Below, piece after piece: positions 17,431 through 26,600 of a DNA stretch of 64,000 nt. Within the stretch, counting starts at the first letter, position 1. Each line of letters begins with the position of its first letter. The notes below the pieces were generated by a model. The model saw only the letters and a program-made list of their open reading frames with translations, was not told the DNA's origin and did no database searches. The DNA comes from Amycolatopsis iheyensis. GTDB taxonomy: Bacteria > Actinomycetota > Actinomycetes > Mycobacteriales > Pseudonocardiaceae. The DNA is taken from contig NZ_JAMXQV010000015.1 of NCBI RefSeq assembly GCF_024703995.1, positions 124,001-188,000 on the forward strand, written 5' to 3'. Made by a program: the position numbers and the translations under genes.

Positions 17431-18205
17431 CGCCGAGGTCGTCGTCGCGGCCGGCGGCCAGGCGCGGCCACTGCGCGATCGGCCGGCCACCCGGCCACTC
17501 GGCGAGCGGCGGCCAGTCGGGCGCGCCCGCGTCGGTCCGGACGTTGGTGCGGTCCTGTGGCACGCCGTCCGGGGAGTCCTCCCAGGACTCCTGGCGCCCG
17601 AACGCCGTCAAGTCCATCAGCGCGTAGCTGTAGTCCATCGCTTCCACGCCACGGCGTTTCGTCCAGTACGTCTCGAACACGCGGTCGCCGTCGCGCAGGT
17701 AGCAGATCAGATGGAACAAGCCCTTTTCGCGCCCGCCGAGCAGCGCGTCCAGTGACGGCTGCGCCGAGTACCACGGCATGTCCCAGCCCATGAAGGTCCG
17801 ATACCGCAGGCTTTCCGCGTACGACGTCGCGGCGTCGGCCGGCTCGGTCGCGACGTTGCGGCCCTGCGAGAACACCGCGTACGTGATGTCGCGCGAGTGC
17901 AGGTTCGCCAGCTCGGCGACCTGGTTCGTGTAGAACGTGCAGCCCTCGCACTGCTCCGCCGCGGGGCGGCCCGGGTTCCACATGAAGTAGTACGCGATCA
18001 GCTGGCGGCGGCCTTCGAACGCGTCGAGCAGGGTGACCGGGCCGTCCGGGCCGAGCAGCTCGAGAGTCGCGTCCACCTCGACCATCGGGAGCCGGCGGCG
18101 GGCCGCCGCGATCGCGTCGCCTTCGCGCGTGTGGGCCTTTTGCCTGGCGCGCAACCGGTCCAGGGCCTCTTCGAACGTCGAGCGGTCAGTTTGTGTGGGC
18201 ATCAT
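17393..18205 (-). CDS. DUF899 thioredoxin-like protein
   Basis: A 270-residue member of DUF899 (AhpC/TSA_2-like thioredoxin fold). It has the pre-motif LIAYYFMWNPG and a CEGC redox-type pair (CxxC) followed by TFYTNQVAEL. Downstream, FMGWDMPWYSA and VFETYWTKRRGVEAMDYSYALMD are typical of the family. Activity is unproven, but a thiol-redox role is plausible. It is the third gene of an SRPBCC-ArsR-DUF899 operon; its ATG overlaps the ArsR stop (ATGA). Its tail converges with and overlaps the HemD-like gene. Confidence 0.85.
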   Translation of the reverse strand: MMPTQTDRSTFEEALDRLRARQKAHTREGDAIAAARRRLPMVEVDATLELLGPDGPVTLLDAFEGRRQLIAYYFMWNPGRPAAEQCEGCTFYTNQVAELANLHSRDITYAVFSQGRNVATEPADAATSYAESLRYRTFMGWDMPWYSAQPSLDALLGGREKGLFHLICYLRDGDRVFETYWTKRRGVEAMDYSYALMDLTAFGRQESWEDSPDGVPQDRTNVRTDAGAPDWPPLAEWPGGRPIAQWPRLAAGRDDDLGATTGSPTSHRCH

Positions 18206-18531
18206 GGTTGCTCCTCGGGAAGTGCTTCGGCGAGACGCTTGATCTTCGCCAGGCGGCGGTCCCAGTCGGCGGCGAGCGCGGCCATCCAGCGGGCCGTCGT
18301 GTCCAGTGCTTCGGCGCGCACCGCGTAGCGGACTTCGCGGCCGACCTTGACGCTCTCCACCAGGCCGGCCGCGTCCAGCACCGCCAGGTGCTTGACGATC
18401 GCCTGGCGCGACACCGGCAGCCCGCCCGCCAGGGTCGTCGCGGTGGCCTGGCCGTGTTCGGCCAGCAGGTCCAGCAGGTGACGGCGGGTCGGGTCGGCCA
18501 GGGCGGCGAGGACGCCGTCGACCACGCTCAT
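18202..18531 (-). CDS. ArsR-family regulator
   Basis: A 109-residue winged-helix repressor of the ArsR/HTH_20 type. LADPTRRHLLDLLAEHG opens the domain and PVSRQAIVKHLAVLDAAGLV is the recognition region. There are no obvious metal-binding cysteines, as is usual for ArsR proteins paired with SRPBCC proteins. The ATG at 18531 overlaps the SRPBCC stop (ATGA) and its stop overlaps the DUF899 start. Two copies of GTGCAAC-N6-GTTGCAC upstream of the operon are its likely binding sites. Confidence 0.9.
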   Translation of the reverse strand: MSVVDGVLAALADPTRRHLLDLLAEHGQATATTLAGGLPVSRQAIVKHLAVLDAAGLVESVKVGREVRYAVRAEALDTTARWMAALAADWDRRLAKIKRLAEALPEEQP

Positions 18532-18962
18532 CCGGCTCGGGCGGCCAGTGCGGGGAGGCACTGTGCCCAGCCGTCGGTGTGGTCCTTGACCACGTTCCGG
18601 CGGTTCTCGTCGGACGTCGGCAGGGCGGCGAACCCGCTTTCCACCACGCGCAGCCGCGTGCCGTCGCCCTCGGGGGTCAGCGTGAACTCCACCAGCGTCG
18701 AGTTGTCTTCGCGCAGCTCCTCGCCCGGGAACGCGCTCACCCAGCGGTAGGCGAGGTAGCGCGGCGGGTCGACCTTCTCGACGCGCAGCGGGAAGTCGCC
18801 GTGCTGCGAATGCTTGACCACCAGGCGTTGGCCTTCCTCGGCCATTGTGCCTTCGATGGTTTCGTCGTCGGTCGCCCAGAACCCCGGCTCGGCCACCAGC
18901 GGCCAGACGCGGTCCGGCGCGGCGGCGATCAGGATGTCGCGCTCGATGCGGTCGCTCGGCAT
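18528..18962 (-). CDS. SRPBCC (AHSA1-like) protein
   Basis: A 144-residue START-like/AHSA1 fold protein. The N-terminus reads IERDILIAAAPDRVWPLVAE, the ligand-cavity strand includes YLAYRWVSAF, and the C-terminal helix is NVVKDHTDGWAQCLPALAA. The fold binds hydrophobic ligands; the substrate is unknown. The ATG at 18962 has GGAGC/AGGAG about six bases upstream. It is the first gene of the operon, which is the reverse of the commoner ArsR-first order, as at 54.4-55.3 kb here. Confidence 0.87.
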   Translation of the reverse strand: MPSDRIERDILIAAAPDRVWPLVAEPGFWATDDETIEGTMAEEGQRLVVKHSQHGDFPLRVEKVDPPRYLAYRWVSAFPGEELREDNSTLVEFTLTPEGDGTRLRVVESGFAALPTSDENRRNVVKDHTDGWAQCLPALAARAG

Positions 18963-18979
18963 GGGTGCGCTCCTTTCAT

Positions 18980-18999
18980 GTGCAACACCAGGGTTGCAC
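18980..18999. promoter_or_regulatory. ArsR operator copy 1
   Basis: GTGCAAC-N6-GTTGCAC. The palindrome extends to 12 bp per arm (18975-18986 and 18993-19004). It lies 18 bases upstream of the SRPBCC start codon. Confidence 0.75.
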
Positions 19000-19012
19000 A
19001 TGAAGGACTGCT

Positions 19013-19032
19013 GTGCAACCTCGCGGTTGCAC
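19013..19032. promoter_or_regulatory. ArsR operator copy 2
   Basis: A second exact GTGCAAC-N6-GTTGCAC, centred 33 bp (about three helical turns) from copy 1. It is upstream of the same operon and just past the 3' end of the siderophore-interacting protein gene. Confidence 0.75.
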
Positions 19033-19039
19033 TGAGAGG

Positions 19040-19873
19040 TCAGTCGACCGCGCGGAGGGCCTCCCGTCCCACCGCCTCTTCGCTCATGCCGTTGCGCCAG
19101 TAACCGGTGAAACAGATCCGCCGCTTGTCGACTTCGCGCTCCCGCACGAGGTGCCGCCGCACCAGCTTCACGACGCCCGCTTCGCCCGACACCCACGCGT
19201 ACGGCGCTCCGCCGGGGAAGGACGCCGCTCGCACCGCGTCGAGGAGCGCCGCGCCCATCGGCCGCGAGCCGCGCAGCAGCCAGTGGACTTCGACCGCTCC
19301 GCGCGTCTCGAACGTCTGGCGCGCTTCGCGCTCCGAGACCTCGATGTACGCCGACGCGCGCGTGCCGGCCGGGAGCCGCTCGAGGATCGCGCCGATCGCG
19401 GGCAACGCCGTTTCGTCGCCGACCAGTAGCTGCCAGTCGGTGCCGTCGGGCACGTCGTAGAGACCGTGCGGGCCGAGAAATGCCACCCGGTCGCCCGGCG
19501 CGACGCGCGCCGCCCAGGCCGACGCCGGGCCGGAGTCGCCGTGCAGCACGAAGTCGACGTCGATCTCCGCCGCCGCGGGCCGGTGCGCCCGGACCGTGTA
19601 CGTGCGCATCGGCGGGCGGACGCCGTCGGGCATCGCCAGGTACGTGCGGTACCACGACATGACGTCGGAGCCGGTCTCCGGCAGCTCGGGCGTTTCCTGG
19701 CCCGGCAGCGGGAAGAAGACCTTGACGTACTGGTCCGGCGCACCGGGCGGCACCTCGCCGAAGCTGGCTGCCGCGAAGGTCACGCGCACCATGTGCGGCG
19801 TGATCGGCCGGACCACGGTCACCCGGGCCTGGTGGTACGTCAGGGCCGCCGGCCGCTCCACCTGCGTCGTCAT
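19040..19873 (-). CDS. siderophore-interacting protein (FAD-dependent ferric reductase)
   Basis: A 277-residue SIP/ViuB-type flavoprotein that reduces ferric siderophores in the cytoplasm to release iron. It shows the FAD-binding MRTYTVRAHRP (RxYT motif), GDRVAFLGPHG, the nucleotide-domain LLVGDETALPAIGAILERLP and the family's C-terminal GYWRNG. The ATG at 19873 abuts an iron box, so expression is likely repressed by IdeR/DmdR1 in iron-replete cells. No siderophore synthesis or uptake genes are adjacent. Confidence 0.93.
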   Translation of the reverse strand: MTTQVERPAALTYHQARVTVVRPITPHMVRVTFAAASFGEVPPGAPDQYVKVFFPLPGQETPELPETGSDVMSWYRTYLAMPDGVRPPMRTYTVRAHRPAAAEIDVDFVLHGDSGPASAWAARVAPGDRVAFLGPHGLYDVPDGTDWQLLVGDETALPAIGAILERLPAGTRASAYIEVSEREARQTFETRGAVEVHWLLRGSRPMGAALLDAVRAASFPGGAPYAWVSGEAGVVKLVRRHLVREREVDKRRICFTGYWRNGMSEEAVGREALRAVD

Positions 19874-19891
19874 TAGGCGAGGCTAACCTAA
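19873..19891 (-). promoter_or_regulatory. IdeR/DtxR iron box
   Basis: On the minus strand TTAGGTTAGCCTCGCCTAA matches 16 of 19 positions of the consensus TTAGGTTAGGCTAACCTAA. It overlaps the first base of the start codon of the siderophore-interacting protein. Confidence 0.85.
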
Positions 19892-19901
19892 AAGTCAGCG
19901 G

Positions 19902-20225
19902 TCAGAACAGTCCCTCCTCACCGGGATCTTCGTCACCGTCGGGCTTCCAGCGGTATTTGCGTAGGTCGACGCGCTGGCCGTCGGCCAGCACGCCTTCGGC
20001 GCGCAGCCGCTCCAGCTGGTCGTGGACCAGGTGCGGCGCCGGGGTGCCGTTCGCGCGCAGGATCCGGTGCCACGGCAGGTCGTGCCCGTCCTCGGCGAGG
20101 ATGGCGCCGACCATCCGCGGCGAAGGCGCGCCGGCGAGCGCCGCGATGTCGCCGTACGTGGCCACCGTGCCGGCCGGCACCGACTCGATGATCTCCCGCA
20201 CGCGCTCGTGCAGAACGTCGTCCAT
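19902..20225 (-). CDS. alkyltransferase-like protein (MGMT family without the active Cys)
   Basis: A 107-residue protein with only the DNA-binding half of O6-methylguanine-DNA methyltransferase. It keeps GTVATYGDIAALAG, SPRMVGAIL and the catalytic-loop position LPWHRILRANG. The loop reads PWHR where the enzyme has PCHR, so it cannot accept alkyl groups itself. Alkyltransferase-like proteins of this kind bind alkylated guanine and hand it to nucleotide excision repair. M. tuberculosis Rv3204 lies in the same position near adnAB. The ATG at 20225 has CAGAGT six bases upstream on the minus strand. Confidence 0.88.
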   Translation of the reverse strand: MDDVLHERVREIIESVPAGTVATYGDIAALAGAPSPRMVGAILAEDGHDLPWHRILRANGTPAPHLVHDQLERLRAEGVLADGQRVDLRKYRWKPDGDEDPGEEGLF

Positions 20226-20358
20226 ACCCACACTCTGCCGCACACCACCGACACTTTTCGTGTCCGCCCGGCGCACGCTCCGGCACCTTCACCGAACACC
20301 CGCCCGCTAAGCCGTGCCGGTGCGCCACCCGGGGGAGCGGGCGTGGTTCCATCGCGGG

Positions 20359-23300
20359 GTGAACGGGAGGCGAACGAGGCAGGCGGACGCGCGGCTGGTG
20401 CGCACGCCGATCGCCGACGCACCCACGTTCACCTGGGACGATGGCGCCCGCCGAGTGCTCTCCGCACCCGGGGGGTTCCGCCGCGTGCTCGGCGGCCCCG
20501 GCACCGGCAAGACGGCGCTGCTGGCCTCGGCCGCCACCCGCCGCATCGCCGAGGGCGCCGACCCGGAGAGCGTGCTGGTGCTCACCACATCCCGCAAGGC
20601 CGCCGAGACCCTGCGCGCCGACATCACCCGCCGCCTCACCGCCGACCCCGACCAGGCGCGGCCGTTGCCCCGGACCGTCCGCGAGCCGCTGGTGCGCACC
20701 GTCCACTCCTACGCCTACTCGCTGCTGCGGCTGGAGGCGATGGCGGAGGAGCTGCCGCCGCCGCGCCTGCTCGCCGGCGCCGAGCAGGACGTCGTCGTCC
20801 GCGAGCTGCTGGCCGGCGACCTCGACGAGGAGGCCGGGTACTGGCCCGAGCAGCTGCGGCCGGCGCTGATGGTCCCCGGTTTCGCCGAAGAACTGCGTGA
20901 CCTGCTGATGCGTGCGGCCGAGCGCGGGCTCGGGCCGGAGGACCTCGCCGAGCTGGGCCGCCGCCGCGGCCGCGACGAGTGGATTGCCGCCGGGCAGTTC
21001 TGGGCGCAGTACGAGGAAGTCACGCAGCTGCAGGGCGCGGGCGGCAACGCGCTGGGGGTCGCGAGCGCGCCGGCGCTGGACGCGGCCGAGCTGGTCACCT
21101 CCGCGCTGCTTGCCCTGGAGGACGACGACGAGCTGCGTGAACGCGAGCGCACCCGCGTGCGGCACCTGTTCGTCGACGACGCCCACCACCTCGACCCGCT
21201 GCAGACCGGCCTGGTCCGGATGATCGGGCACACCGCTGCGGAGTTCGTCGTGGCCGGCGACCCCGACCAGAACGTGTTCTCCTTCCGCGGCGCCGACGCG
21301 AGCCTGTTCGCCGACGCCGACCCGGACGGCAGCCGGACCGTCACGCTCACCACGGCGCATCGGCTGGCCCCGGCCGTCCGCTTGGCGGTGGCGAAGATCG
21401 GCGCGACGCTGCCGGGCGCGTCGTCGCACCGCAAGATCGTCCCGCCGGCCGGGGCGACGGGCGGCAACGTCCGCGTGCGCGTGATGCCGACCCCGGCCGC
21501 CGAAGCGAGCTGGATCGCCGATCAGCTGCGCCGCGCGCACCTCGTCGACGGCGTGCCGTGGTCGGAGATCGCGGTGCTCGTCCGGTCGCCGGCGCGGACT
21601 TTCCTGGTGCTGCAACGCGCTTTGCGTGCGGCCGGCGTCCCGATCGGGTCGGCGACCGAGGAGCTGCCGCTGGCGCGCCAGCCCGCGGTGCGGCCGCTGC
21701 TGGCCGTGCTGAAGCTCGCGCCCGCGCCGGACCTGCTCGACGTCGACCTCGCCGAAATGCTGCTGTCGTCCGCGCTCGGCGGCGCGGACCCGCTGGCGCT
21801 GCGGCGGTTGCGGCGCGGGCTGCGCCGGCTCGAGCTGGCCGGCGGCGGGCAGCGGTCGAGTGACGAGCTGCTCGTGGAAGCGTTGCGCGGCGGCGACATC
21901 CTCGTCGGGCTGGCCGACGCGGAGGCCGAGCCGGTGCGGCGTGTCGGCGGGCTGCTGCGCGTCACGCACCAGGCCGTCGCGCGCGGCGACGGCGTCGAGC
22001 AGGTGCTGTGGCAGCTGTGGACCGAAAGCGGGCTGCAGGACAAGCTGCTGAAGCAGGTCGAGCGCGGCGGATCGCTGGCCGCGCAGGCCGATCGCGACCT
22101 CGACGCGGTCGTCGCATTGTTCGACGCGGCGGGCCGGTACGTCGACCGGCTGCCGCGCGCGAGTGTCGCGTCCTTCGCGGATTACCTGGGGGCGCAACAG
22201 ATCGCGGGCGACACGCTCGCGCCGGCGGCGGTGCCGTCGGACGGTGTCTCGCTGCTGACCGCACACGCCGCCGCGGGTCGCGAGTGGACGGTCGTCGCCG
22301 TCGCGGGTGTCCAAGAAGGAGCTTGGCCGGACCTGCGGCTGCGCGGGTCGGTGCTCGGGGTCGAACGGCTGAAGGACCTGATGGCCGGCGTCGACGACGA
22401 CGCCGTGTCCGCCACCGCGCCGATCCTGGCCGAGGAGCGGCGCCTGTTCTACCTCGCGATGAGCCGGGCGAAGGAGACGCTCCTGGTCACCGCGGTGTCC
22501 GGCGAGGACGAACAGCCGTCGCGGTTCCTCGACGACCTCGAGGAGAACGGCGCCGACGACGGCGGGCTCGACTCGCGGATGAAGCCGCCCGGCCGGTCGC
22601 TGGTGCTCGCCGAGCTGGTGGGGGAGCTGCGCGAGGTCGTCTGCGACGACAAGGCCGACCCGGCGCGGCGGCGGCGCGCGGCCGCGCAGCTCGGCCGGCT
22701 GGCCGAGGCGAAGGTGCCGGGCGCGCACCCGTCGACGTGGTACGGCCTGCTCCCGGCGTCCAGCGACGAGCCGGTGCACCCGCCGGGCGACCTGATCCGG
22801 ATCTCACCGTCCACAGTGGAAATCCTGACGAAGTGCCCGCTGCGCTGGATGATCGAGCGCCACGGCGGATCCGACCCGGCGCAGCTCGCCGCGGTCACCG
22901 GGACGCTGGTGCACGGGCTCGCGCAGGCCGTCGCGTCCGGCAAGACCGACGCGGAGTTGCAGGCCGCGCTGGACGAGGCGTGGGTGCGCGTCGACGCGGG
23001 GGCGCCGTGGTTCTCCCGGCGGGAGCGGCGGCGCGTCGAGCAGATGCTGAAGAACTTCACGACGTGGCTGGAGCAGAGCCGGGCGGAGCTCAAGGAAGCC
23101 GGGGTCGAGCAGGACATCGAGGTCGAGCTGCCGGCCGGGGGCGACGACGAGGTCCGGGTGCTGCTGCGCGGGCGCGTCGACCGGGTCGAGCTGGACAGCG
23201 AGGGCCGGCCGGTGATCGTCGACATCAAGACCGGCAAGGTCCCGGTGTCCGGAAAGGACGCGGAGGCGCACCCGCAGCTGGCCGCGTACCAGCTGGCGGT

Positions 23301-23571
23301 GCTGCTGGGTGCGATCGAGGGCCGCTCGGAGGCCGGCGGCGCGCGGCTGGTGTATGTCGCGAAGGCGAACAACAAGACGGGCGCGACCGAGCGATCGCAG
23401 CCGCCGCTCGACGAAGCCGGCGGAAAGCAGTGGCTGGAGCTGGTCCGCGACGCGGCGGCTTCGGCGGCGGGGCCGGACTACCAGGCCCAGGAGAACCCGG
23501 ACTGCGACCGCTGCCCGGCCCGCGGCTGCTGCCCGCTGCGCCCCGAGGGCAGGCAGGTGCCCGGCCAATGA
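20359..23571 (+). CDS. adnA: AdnA subunit of the AdnAB helicase-nuclease
   Basis: A UvrD-like helicase with a C-terminal RecB-family nuclease, about 1070 residues. Walker A is GGPGTGKTALL (near residue 45). The motif II region reads FVDDAHHLDP rather than the usual DExQ. The nuclease domain has LRGRVDRVEL and VIVDIKTGKV. One cysteine (LTKCPLRWM) plus three in NPDCDRCPARGCC suggest an AddB-like iron-sulfur cluster. AdnAB resects double-strand breaks in mycobacteria, where the genes (Rv3202c/Rv3201c) have the same order. The frame is open from 20314; I favour the GTG at 20359, with TTCCAT six bases upstream. It is followed 88 bases later by adnB. Confidence 0.9.
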   Translation: MNGRRTRQADARLVRTPIADAPTFTWDDGARRVLSAPGGFRRVLGGPGTGKTALLASAATRRIAEGADPESVLVLTTSRKAAETLRADITRRLTADPDQARPLPRTVREPLVRTVHSYAYSLLRLEAMAEELPPPRLLAGAEQDVVVRELLAGDLDEEAGYWPEQLRPALMVPGFAEELRDLLMRAAERGLGPEDLAELGRRRGRDEWIAAGQFWAQYEEVTQLQGAGGNALGVASAPALDAAELVTSALLALEDDDELRERERTRVRHLFVDDAHHLDPLQTGLVRMIGHTAAEFVVAGDPDQNVFSFRGADASLFADADPDGSRTVTLTTAHRLAPAVRLAVAKIGATLPGASSHRKIVPPAGATGGNVRVRVMPTPAAEASWIADQLRRAHLVDGVPWSEIAVLVRSPARTFLVLQRALRAAGVPIGSATEELPLARQPAVRPLLAVLKLAPAPDLLDVDLAEMLLSSALGGADPLALRRLRRGLRRLELAGGGQRSSDELLVEALRGGDILVGLADAEAEPVRRVGGLLRVTHQAVARGDGVEQVLWQLWTESGLQDKLLKQVERGGSLAAQADRDLDAVVALFDAAGRYVDRLPRASVASFADYLGAQQIAGDTLAPAAVPSDGVSLLTAHAAAGREWTVVAVAGVQEGAWPDLRLRGSVLGVERLKDLMAGVDDDAVSATAPILAEERRLFYLAMSRAKETLLVTAVSGEDEQPSRFLDDLEENGADDGGLDSRMKPPGRSLVLAELVGELREVVCDDKADPARRRRAAAQLGRLAEAKVPGAHPSTWYGLLPASSDEPVHPPGDLIRISPSTVEILTKCPLRWMIERHGGSDPAQLAAVTGTLVHGLAQAVASGKTDAELQAALDEAWVRVDAGAPWFSRRERRRVEQMLKNFTTWLEQSRAELKEAGVEQDIEVELPAGGDDEVRVLLRGRVDRVELDSEGRPVIVDIKTGKVPVSGKDAEAHPQLAAYQLAVLLGAIEGRSEAGGARLVYVAKANNKTGATERSQPPLDEAGGKQWLELVRDAAASAAGPDYQAQENPDCDRCPARGCCPLRPEGRQVPGQ

Positions 23572-23584
23572 CCACCGAACCGCC

Positions 23585-23644
23585 GCTTTCACGTGAAAGC
23601 TACGCTTTGAACCGCAAAGCGGCACTTTCACGTGAAAGTGCCGC
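23585..23644. repeat. TTTCACGTGAAA palindrome pair between adnA and adnB
   Basis: Two copies of GCTTTCACGTGAAAGC-type palindromes at 23585-23600 and 23626-23637. The second extends to a perfect 26-bp palindrome (23619-23644, arms GCGGCACTTTCAC). It occupies most of the 88-base gap and could form a hairpin between the cotranscribed genes. Confidence 0.8.
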
Positions 23645-23659
23645 TTGGGGGGTGAGTGG

Positions 23660-26600
23660 GTGAGCCCGCTACTCATCGCGAACCCCGTCGAGCCTGCCGA
23701 ACTCGCCGACGCGCTCGGGCTGCACCGGCCGACGCCCGAGCAGGCCACCGTCATCGCCGCGCCCGTCGAGCCGTCGCTCGTCGTCGCCGGGGCCGGGGCG
23801 GGCAAGACCGAAACCATGGCCGCGCGGGTGGTCTGGCTGGTGGCCAACGGGATCGTCAGCCCCGACCGCGTCCTCGGCCTCACCTTCACCCGCAAGGCGG
23901 CGCGCCAGCTCGGCGAACGCGTCCGCGCGCGGCTGCGGCGCCTGGCCGGCTCCGGGCTGCTCGACCGGCTCGACCCCACCGGCGGGCTGCGGTCCACTGT
24001 GGTCGCGGGCGAGCCGACCGTCCTCACCTACCACGCATACGCCGGGCGGTTGTTGTCCGAACACGGGCTCCGGCTGCCCGTGCAGCCCGGTGTCCGGCTG
24101 CTGTCCGAGACGTCGTCGTGGCAGATCGCGCACCGCGTCGTGTCCACATGGGACCACGAGCTGGACACCGACCGCGTGCCGCCGACCGTGACCGCGGACG
24201 TCCTGCAGCTGGCCGGCGAGCTGGGTGAGCACCTGATCTCGACCGAGCAGCTCGCCGAGTACACCCAGTGGATGTGCCAGGTCATCGAGAACGCCCCACG
24301 CGCCAAGGGACAGCGCGCCGCGCTGCCGCAGAAGCTCACGGAAATCATGGCGGCGCAACACTTCCGGCTCGCGCTGCTGCCGCTGGTCGACGAGTACCAC
24401 CGCCGCAAGCGCAACGAAGGCGCGCTCGACTTCGCCGACCAGATGTCCCTGGCCGCACAGCTGGCCGGCGGCTACCCATCGGTCGTGCGTGGTGAGCGCG
24501 AACGCTTCGGCGCCGTGCTGCTCGACGAGTACCAGGACACCGGACACGCTCAGCGCGTCCTGCTGCGGGCGCTGTTCGGCGGCGTCGAAAACCCGCCGAT
24601 GCCGGTCACCGCGGTCGGTGACCCGGCCCAGGCGATCTACGGCTGGCGCGGCGCCAGCGCGGCGAACCTGCCCCGCTTCACCACGGACTTCCCGCGCCAC
24701 GACGGCGAAAAGCCCGTCCCGGCCAACGAATTCGGCCTGCTGACGAGCTTCCGCAACCCGCCGGAGATCCTCGACCTCGCCAACGCGATCGCCGAACCAC
24801 TGCGGGCCCGCGGCCTCGGCGTCGAACGGCTGCGGGCCCGCGAAGGTGCCGGACCGGCGGACATCGCGTGTGCGCTGCTGCCGGACATCCGCGGCGAACG
24901 CGAGTGGGTGGCCGACGCGCTCGCCCGGCGCTGGTACGCCGTGCAGGAGGAGACCGGCAAGCCGCCGACCGCCGCCGTCCTGGTGCGGCGCCGCGCCGAC
25001 ATGGCGCCGATCGCCGCCGAGCTGCGGGCGCGTGGACTGCCGGTCGAGGTCGTCGGGCTCGGCGGGCTGCTCGACGAGCCCGAGGTCGCGGACCTCGTCT
25101 CGACGTTGAAGGTGCTCGCCGACCCGCTGTCCGGCAGTGCGGCGGCGCGGCTGCTGACCGGGGCGCGCTGGCGGTTGTCCGCCGCCGACGTCGCCGCGCT
25201 GTGGCGGCGGGCCGGGGAGCTGTCGAGCCCGGAGAAGTCCACTCCGGACAATCCGGAGCTGGTCGTGGAGCGCGTCGAGCAGGCCGGGCTGATCGACGCG
25301 ATCGACGAGCCAGGCCCGCCGGAGCGGTATTCCGAAGCGGGCCACCAGCGCATCCGCCGGATCGGCTGGGAGCTGGCCGCGCTGCGGCGACGGCTGGACC
25401 AGTCGCTGCCGGAGCTCGTCGCCGACGTCGAACGCACGATGCTGCTGGACGTGGAGTCGTTGGCGCGCCCGGGATCCGCGGGCCGTGCGCACCTGGACGC
25501 GTTCGCCGAGGTCGTCACCGACTACGCGGAGACGGCGCCGACCGCGACGCTGCTGTCCTTTGTGGACTACCTGAACACCGCGGCGCACGCCGAGGACGGG
25601 CTCACCCCCGGCGAGGTCGAGGTCGTGCCGGACCGCGTCCAGGTGCTGACCGTGCACTCGGCCAAGGGCCTCGAATGGGAGGTCGTCGCCGTCCCGCACC
25701 TGGTGCACGAGGTGTTCCCGGGCCGACGGCGGTCGTCGTCGTGGCTGCGGACCGCGACGTCGCTGCCCGCCGCGTTGCGCGGCGACTCGCAGGACCTGCC
25801 CGAGCTGCGGATCGCCGACGGGTACGACCGCAAGGAAGTCCAAGAAGGACTGGAGCTGCACGAGGCGGGGTTCGTCGAGCGGGAGCAGGCGGAGGAACGG
25901 CGGCTCTGCTACGTCGCGCTGACGCGGTCCGAGCACGCGCTGATCGTGTCCGGGCACTGGTGGAACGAGAGCAGCAGCCGGTTCAAGGGGCCGTCGGAGT
26001 TCCTGACGGAGATCGGCGACGTCCTGCGCGAGACGGGCGTCGGGCAGCTCGCCGAATGGGCGCCGGAACCCGCCGCGGAGGACGAAAACCCGCTGGTGTC
26101 GGACTCGCGGACGGCGCGCTGGCCGGTCGACCCGCTCGGGGACCGGCGCACCGGCGTGCAGACCGGGGTGGAGCTGGTGTTCGAGGCGCTGGCCGAGCCG
26201 ACCGAGTCCGAAGAGGACGATCCGGACGGCTGGCGCACCGACACCGACGTCCTGCTCGAGGAATGGGCACGCAAGGACGACCGGGTCAAGCGGGTCCCGC
26301 TGCCGTCAAGGCTTTCGGTGAGCCAGCTGGTCGCGCTGGCCGAGGACGCCGACCGGCTCGCGACGGACCTGAGCCGGCCGCTCCCGATGGAGCCCAACAG
26401 CTTCGCCCGCCGCGGCACGGAGTTCCACGGCTGGCTGGAGCGCCGGTTCGCCGGCGACCAGCTCATCGAGATCGACGACCTCCCGGGCGCGGCCGACATC
26501 GGCGAGGCGCCCGACGCGGACTTCGAGGAGCTGCAGGCGGCGTTCGAGCGCAGCGAGTGGGCTGAGCGCGTGCCGCACGCGGTGGAGATCTCGTTCTCGG

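Noticed and set aside
18528..19655. A 375-codon minus-strand frame as one protein
   Set aside because: Only its C-terminal 144 codons are SRPBCC; the rest is antisense-frame noise through the siderophore gene, and the ATG at 18962 has a ribosome binding site.
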